NCBI GenBank assembly: GCA_947490625.1
Contig: CANLHC010000043.1
Location: 1 to 7,042, forward strand
Direction: 5' to 3'
Length of the DNA: 7,042 bases
Source: Candidatus Nanopelagicaceae bacterium
GTDB taxonomy: Bacteria; Actinomycetota; Actinomycetes; Nanopelagicales; Nanopelagicaceae
The position numbers and the translations under genes are program-made. Every line of letters starts with the position of its first letter. Position 1 is the stretch's first letter. Shown here piece by piece: positions 5,290 to 7,042 of the stretch. The notes below the pieces were generated by a model. That model did no database searches, was not told the origin of the DNA, and worked only from the letters and a program-made list of their open reading frames with translations.

Positions 5290-5748
5290 ATGAATAAAGC
5301 CCAATTCATTGCCGCGTTGGCCCCACACTTCAACGACAGCAAGAGGGAAGCAGCTCACGCTGTAGATATCGTATTTGACACAATCACTCGCACAATGGCG
5401 CGTGGAGAAGATGTCATGATCAACGATTTCGGTAAGTTCAAGAAGGTTGATCGCAAGGCTCGCATGGGACGTAACCCATTCACCGGCGAAACAATCAAGA
5501 TCAAGGCATCAAAGAAGGCACGCTTCTTGCCTGCAAAGGCTCTTAAGGAAGTTGTTGCTGGAGATCGTAAGCTTGCTCCAGCTCCAAAGCCAGAGCCAAA
5601 GGTTGTAGCTAAGCCTGCAGCTAAGAAGGCAGCACCTAAGAAGGCCGCCAAGAAGAAGGCAGCACCTAAGAAGGCCGCCAAGAAGAAGGTTGCTAAGAAG
5701 GCAGCAACTAAGAGAGCTGCTAAGAAGGTCGTACGTAAGAAGAAGTAA
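5290..5748 (+). CDS. hup: Nucleoid protein HU with Lys/Ala-rich C-terminal tail
   Basis: A 152-residue histone-like protein. Residues 1-90 are a standard HU fold (MNKAQFIAALAPHF, then VFDTITRTMARGEDVMINDFGKF), with the DNA-minor-groove arm RNPFTGETIKI (61-71) containing the conserved proline that intercalates. Residues 95-152 form a disordered tail of Lys, Ala and Pro like that of mycobacterial HupB or histone H1, which gives added non-specific DNA binding and compaction; in mycobacteria such tails are acetylated. The ATG at 5290 is preferred over the TTG at 5287 because AAGGGG (5278-5283) is 6 nt from the ATG. The gene stands alone between two strong terminators, so it is probably monocistronic. 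The tail contains an exact 30-nt duplication. Confidence 0.96.
   Translation: MNKAQFIAALAPHFNDSKREAAHAVDIVFDTITRTMARGEDVMINDFGKFKKVDRKARMGRNPFTGETIKIKASKKARFLPAKALKEVVAGDRKLAPAPKPEPKVVAKPAAKKAAPKKAAKKKAAPKKAAKKKVAKKAATKRAAKKVVRKKK
5623..5689 (+). repeat. 30-bp in-frame tandem repeat in the hup tail
   Basis: The block 5623-5652 is repeated exactly at 5653-5682, and identity continues to 5689. Each copy encodes KKAAPKKAAK (residues 112-121 and 122-131). Being in frame and a multiple of three, copy-number change would lengthen or shorten the tail by ten residues without loss of frame. Confidence 0.9.
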
Positions 5749-5758
5749 TTCTCTTCAT

Positions 5759-5797
5759 AAATAAGGCCCACGCAACACGCGTGGGCCTTATTTTTTC
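5759..5797 (+). terminator. Intrinsic terminator of hup
   Basis: AAGGCCCACGC (5763-5773) pairs with GCGTGGGCCTT (5779-5789) around a 5-nt AACAC loop; flanking A and T bases extend the stem to 13 bp or more, and a run of T follows. It starts about 10 nt after the hup stop. The flanking A-rich side could allow bidirectional use. Confidence 0.95.
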
Positions 5798-5841
5798 TAC
5801 TTTTATTGTTGAAGGAGCATCTATTACTCCTGCAACAGACT

Positions 5842-5847
5842 TAGAAT
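5842..5847 (+). promoter_or_regulatory. Candidate -10 of a leaderless plsC-gpsA transcript
   Basis: TAGAAT lies 6 nt before the plsC ATG at 5854. With the strong hup terminator upstream and no Shine-Dalgarno at a usable distance, transcription starting at or next to the ATG is likely. No clear -35 is visible. A GAAGGAG at 5811-5817 is too far away to serve plsC. Confidence 0.5.
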
Positions 5848-5853
5848 TGTGAC

Positions 5854-6663
5854 ATGTCGAAATCTGGCTCCTCACAGAAGAAACCTTTAAAGATTCGACT
5901 CAACCCTCCTCACGGATATCCGCTCGGGATTAATCCCACCTTTCGCTTCTGTGCATCGATCTTGATTCCGATCATGAGACTGATCGCAAAGTACGACTAT
6001 CGCGAAGGCGTGAAGATTCCAAAGAGTGGCCCTGTGATCGTCGCCTCCAACCATGTCTCATATATGGATGCATTAGCTTTTGCCTTCTTTTTATTCTCCA
6101 ATGGACGTGCTCCGCGTTTCTTGGGAAAGATTGAAGTATTTAGAGCCCCTATCATCGGCAGAATTCTTCTTGCGGCAGAACAAATACCTGTAGATCGTGA
6201 AAGTAAAGAGGCCAGTGTTGCCCTTACCTATGCTTTGCAATTACTTGGGATGGGTCATCTCATTGCTGTCTATCCAGAAGGCACACTCACGCGCGATCAA
6301 GAGTATTGGCCGATGACTGCAAAGACTGGCGTCGCGCGGTTAGCGGTGATCTCAAAGGCACCTGTCTATCCCGCTGCACAGTGGGGGACGCAACGCGTCA
6401 TTCCTCCGTATAGTAAAAAAATTAGAATTTTTCCACGCACGACAGTTCGATATCGAGTCGGTGAGCCAGTTGATCTCTCGCCTTGGTATGGCAAGGAAGA
6501 GGACCCGGTTGCTATGGCAGAGGCCACAGCGAAGATTATGGGCGCAATTACCGAATTACTCGAAGAGATTCGCGGTCAAGTACGACCTAAGGCTATCTTT
6601 GACCCTCATACCTCCGAACTGCCACGCACGGGCAATTTTAGAAAAGGTGAGAAGAAGCAATGA
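5854..6663 (+). CDS. plsC: 1-acyl-sn-glycerol-3-phosphate acyltransferase (PlsC family)
   Basis: Transfers an acyl chain to lysophosphatidic acid to give phosphatidic acid at the inner face of the membrane. The 269-residue product has the acyltransferase blocks in order: NHVSYMD (66-72; catalytic His67 and Asp72 of HX4D), RFLGKIEVFRAPIIGRIL (88-105), the Arg-containing IPVDRES (111-117), YPEGTLTRD (140-148; substrate-binding EGT block) and APVYPAAQWGTQRV (169-182). A hydrophobic stretch at about 27-45 may sit in the membrane. The tail after 240 is basic and probably disordered. The ATG at 5854 is the first start after an in-frame TAG at 5842-5844. Its stop overlaps the gpsA start by 4 nt (ATGA), which fits translational coupling and a shared phospholipid role. 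Acyl position specificity is inferred from the family. Confidence 0.93.
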   Translation: MSKSGSSQKKPLKIRLNPPHGYPLGINPTFRFCASILIPIMRLIAKYDYREGVKIPKSGPVIVASNHVSYMDALAFAFFLFSNGRAPRFLGKIEVFRAPIIGRILLAAEQIPVDRESKEASVALTYALQLLGMGHLIAVYPEGTLTRDQEYWPMTAKTGVARLAVISKAPVYPAAQWGTQRVIPPYSKKIRIFPRTTVRYRVGEPVDLSPWYGKEEDPVAMAEATAKIMGAITELLEEIRGQVRPKAIFDPHTSELPRTGNFRKGEKKQ

Positions 6664-7042
6664 GTAAGGTCACCGTCTTTGGAGCAGGAGCATGGGGTTC
6701 AACCCTCGCGCAAGTTCTCTGCGATGGCGCAAATGACGTTCTGCTCTGGGGACGTAACGCTGAGACTATTAACGAGATTAACTCTCTTCATACAAACCAG
6801 CGCTACCTCGTAGGACAAAATCTTCCGACTCAGCTTCGAGCGACCACAAATCTTGATGAAGCTTTTGCCTTCAGTGATGTGTATGTCCTAGCGATTCCAT
6901 CCACACAATTGCGAGTAACGCTCAATGAGTGGAAGCCGCGCTTTTCAGCCGATTGCACGATCGTAAGTACCCTCAAAGGCATCGAAGTATCAACGATGTT
7001 ACGCATGACCGAAATCATTGAAGAGGTCCTCGGTAAACACAA
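6660..7042 (+). CDS. gpsA: NAD(P)-dependent glycerol-3-phosphate dehydrogenase, 5' part
   Basis: Reduces dihydroxyacetone phosphate to sn-glycerol 3-phosphate, the backbone of phospholipids. The first 127 codons are in the window and run off its end. The start MSKVTVFGAGAWGSTLAQVL carries the dinucleotide-binding GxGxxG (GAGAWG, residues 8-13), followed by LLWGRN, LPTQLRATTNL, VLAIPSTQLR and STLKGIE, which corresponds to the conserved AKGIE-type block with the substrate-site lysine. The usual wording is SxxKGIE, so this is normal. The ATG overlaps the plsC stop (ATGA, 6660-6663) and GGTGAGAAG lies just upstream. Adjacent plsC uses the product pathway, so the pair makes metabolic sense. The catalytic C-terminal domain is outside the window. 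Confidence 0.95.
   Translation, partial: MSKVTVFGAGAWGSTLAQVLCDGANDVLLWGRNAETINEINSLHTNQRYLVGQNLPTQLRATTNLDEAFAFSDVYVLAIPSTQLRVTLNEWKPRFSADCTIVSTLKGIEVSTMLRMTEIIEEVLGKH

Noticed and set aside
5623..5689. Repeats that could resemble a CRISPR array
   Set aside because: The copies are directly adjacent with no spacers and lie in frame inside the hup tail.
5355..5771. Long hydrophobic open frame on the minus strand
   Set aside because: It is the antisense of the AAG/GCT-rich hup tail; such codons give Leu/Phe/Ala-rich frames on the opposite strand.
5823..5852. Nine-codon frame (ATT start) after GAAGGAG, ending near the plsC start
   Set aside because: It needs a non-canonical start and is too short to judge; the ribosome site alone is recorded as an observation.

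Overview
The window looks like a piece of an actinobacterial chromosome with an unusually moderate base composition (about half G+C by eye, AT-rich intergenic spacers). The lineage call rests on several independent signs: a divergent ltbR/ndgR-type IclR regulator next to leuCD, an HU protein with a long Lys/Ala histone-H1-like tail, a recA promoter that matches the mycobacterial RecA-NDp (PafBC-type) motif together with an actinobacterial SOS box, and genes that appear to be leaderless. A streamlined freshwater actinobacterium of the acI/Nanopelagicales kind would fit, but that rank is inference.

Layout. Positions 1-431 (minus) hold the 5' portion of a yaaA-family gene with a strikingly short N-terminal region. 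It is divergent from recA (677-1765, plus), whose promoter/operator lies at 492-530 and is followed by a leader of about 150 nt with inverted repeats. recX follows at once (canonical GTG start at 1864, but the coding signal clearly extends upstream to about 1765). recX converges on an IclR regulator, ltbR (2283-2999, minus), and the two share the tetranucleotide TTAA as their stop codons. ltbR is divergent from leuC-leuD (3059-5059), with a compact shared control region of 59 bp. A strong terminator (5117-5148) closes the leu operon. A monocistronic hup gene (5290-5748) follows, with a leader that can fold in alternative ways and its own strong terminator (5759-5797). The window ends in an operon of phospholipid genes: plsC (5854-6663) overlapping by 4 nt with the start of gpsA (6660 to window end).

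How the genes fit together. yaaA, recA and recX form a DNA-damage/oxidative-stress block; ltbR, leuC and leuD form a leucine biosynthesis block with its own regulator; hup is a chromatin gene; plsC and gpsA supply the glycerol-3-phosphate backbone and the second acylation in phosphatidic acid synthesis. All genes are recognisable housekeeping families. I found no mobile element, CRISPR array, tRNA or rRNA, and no wholly new system. The observations of most interest are regulatory (the fused PafBC/LexA recA promoter, the hup leader) and structural (the shortened YaaA, the recX start, a RecA L2-loop substitution). No gene-free stretch exceeds 300 bases.
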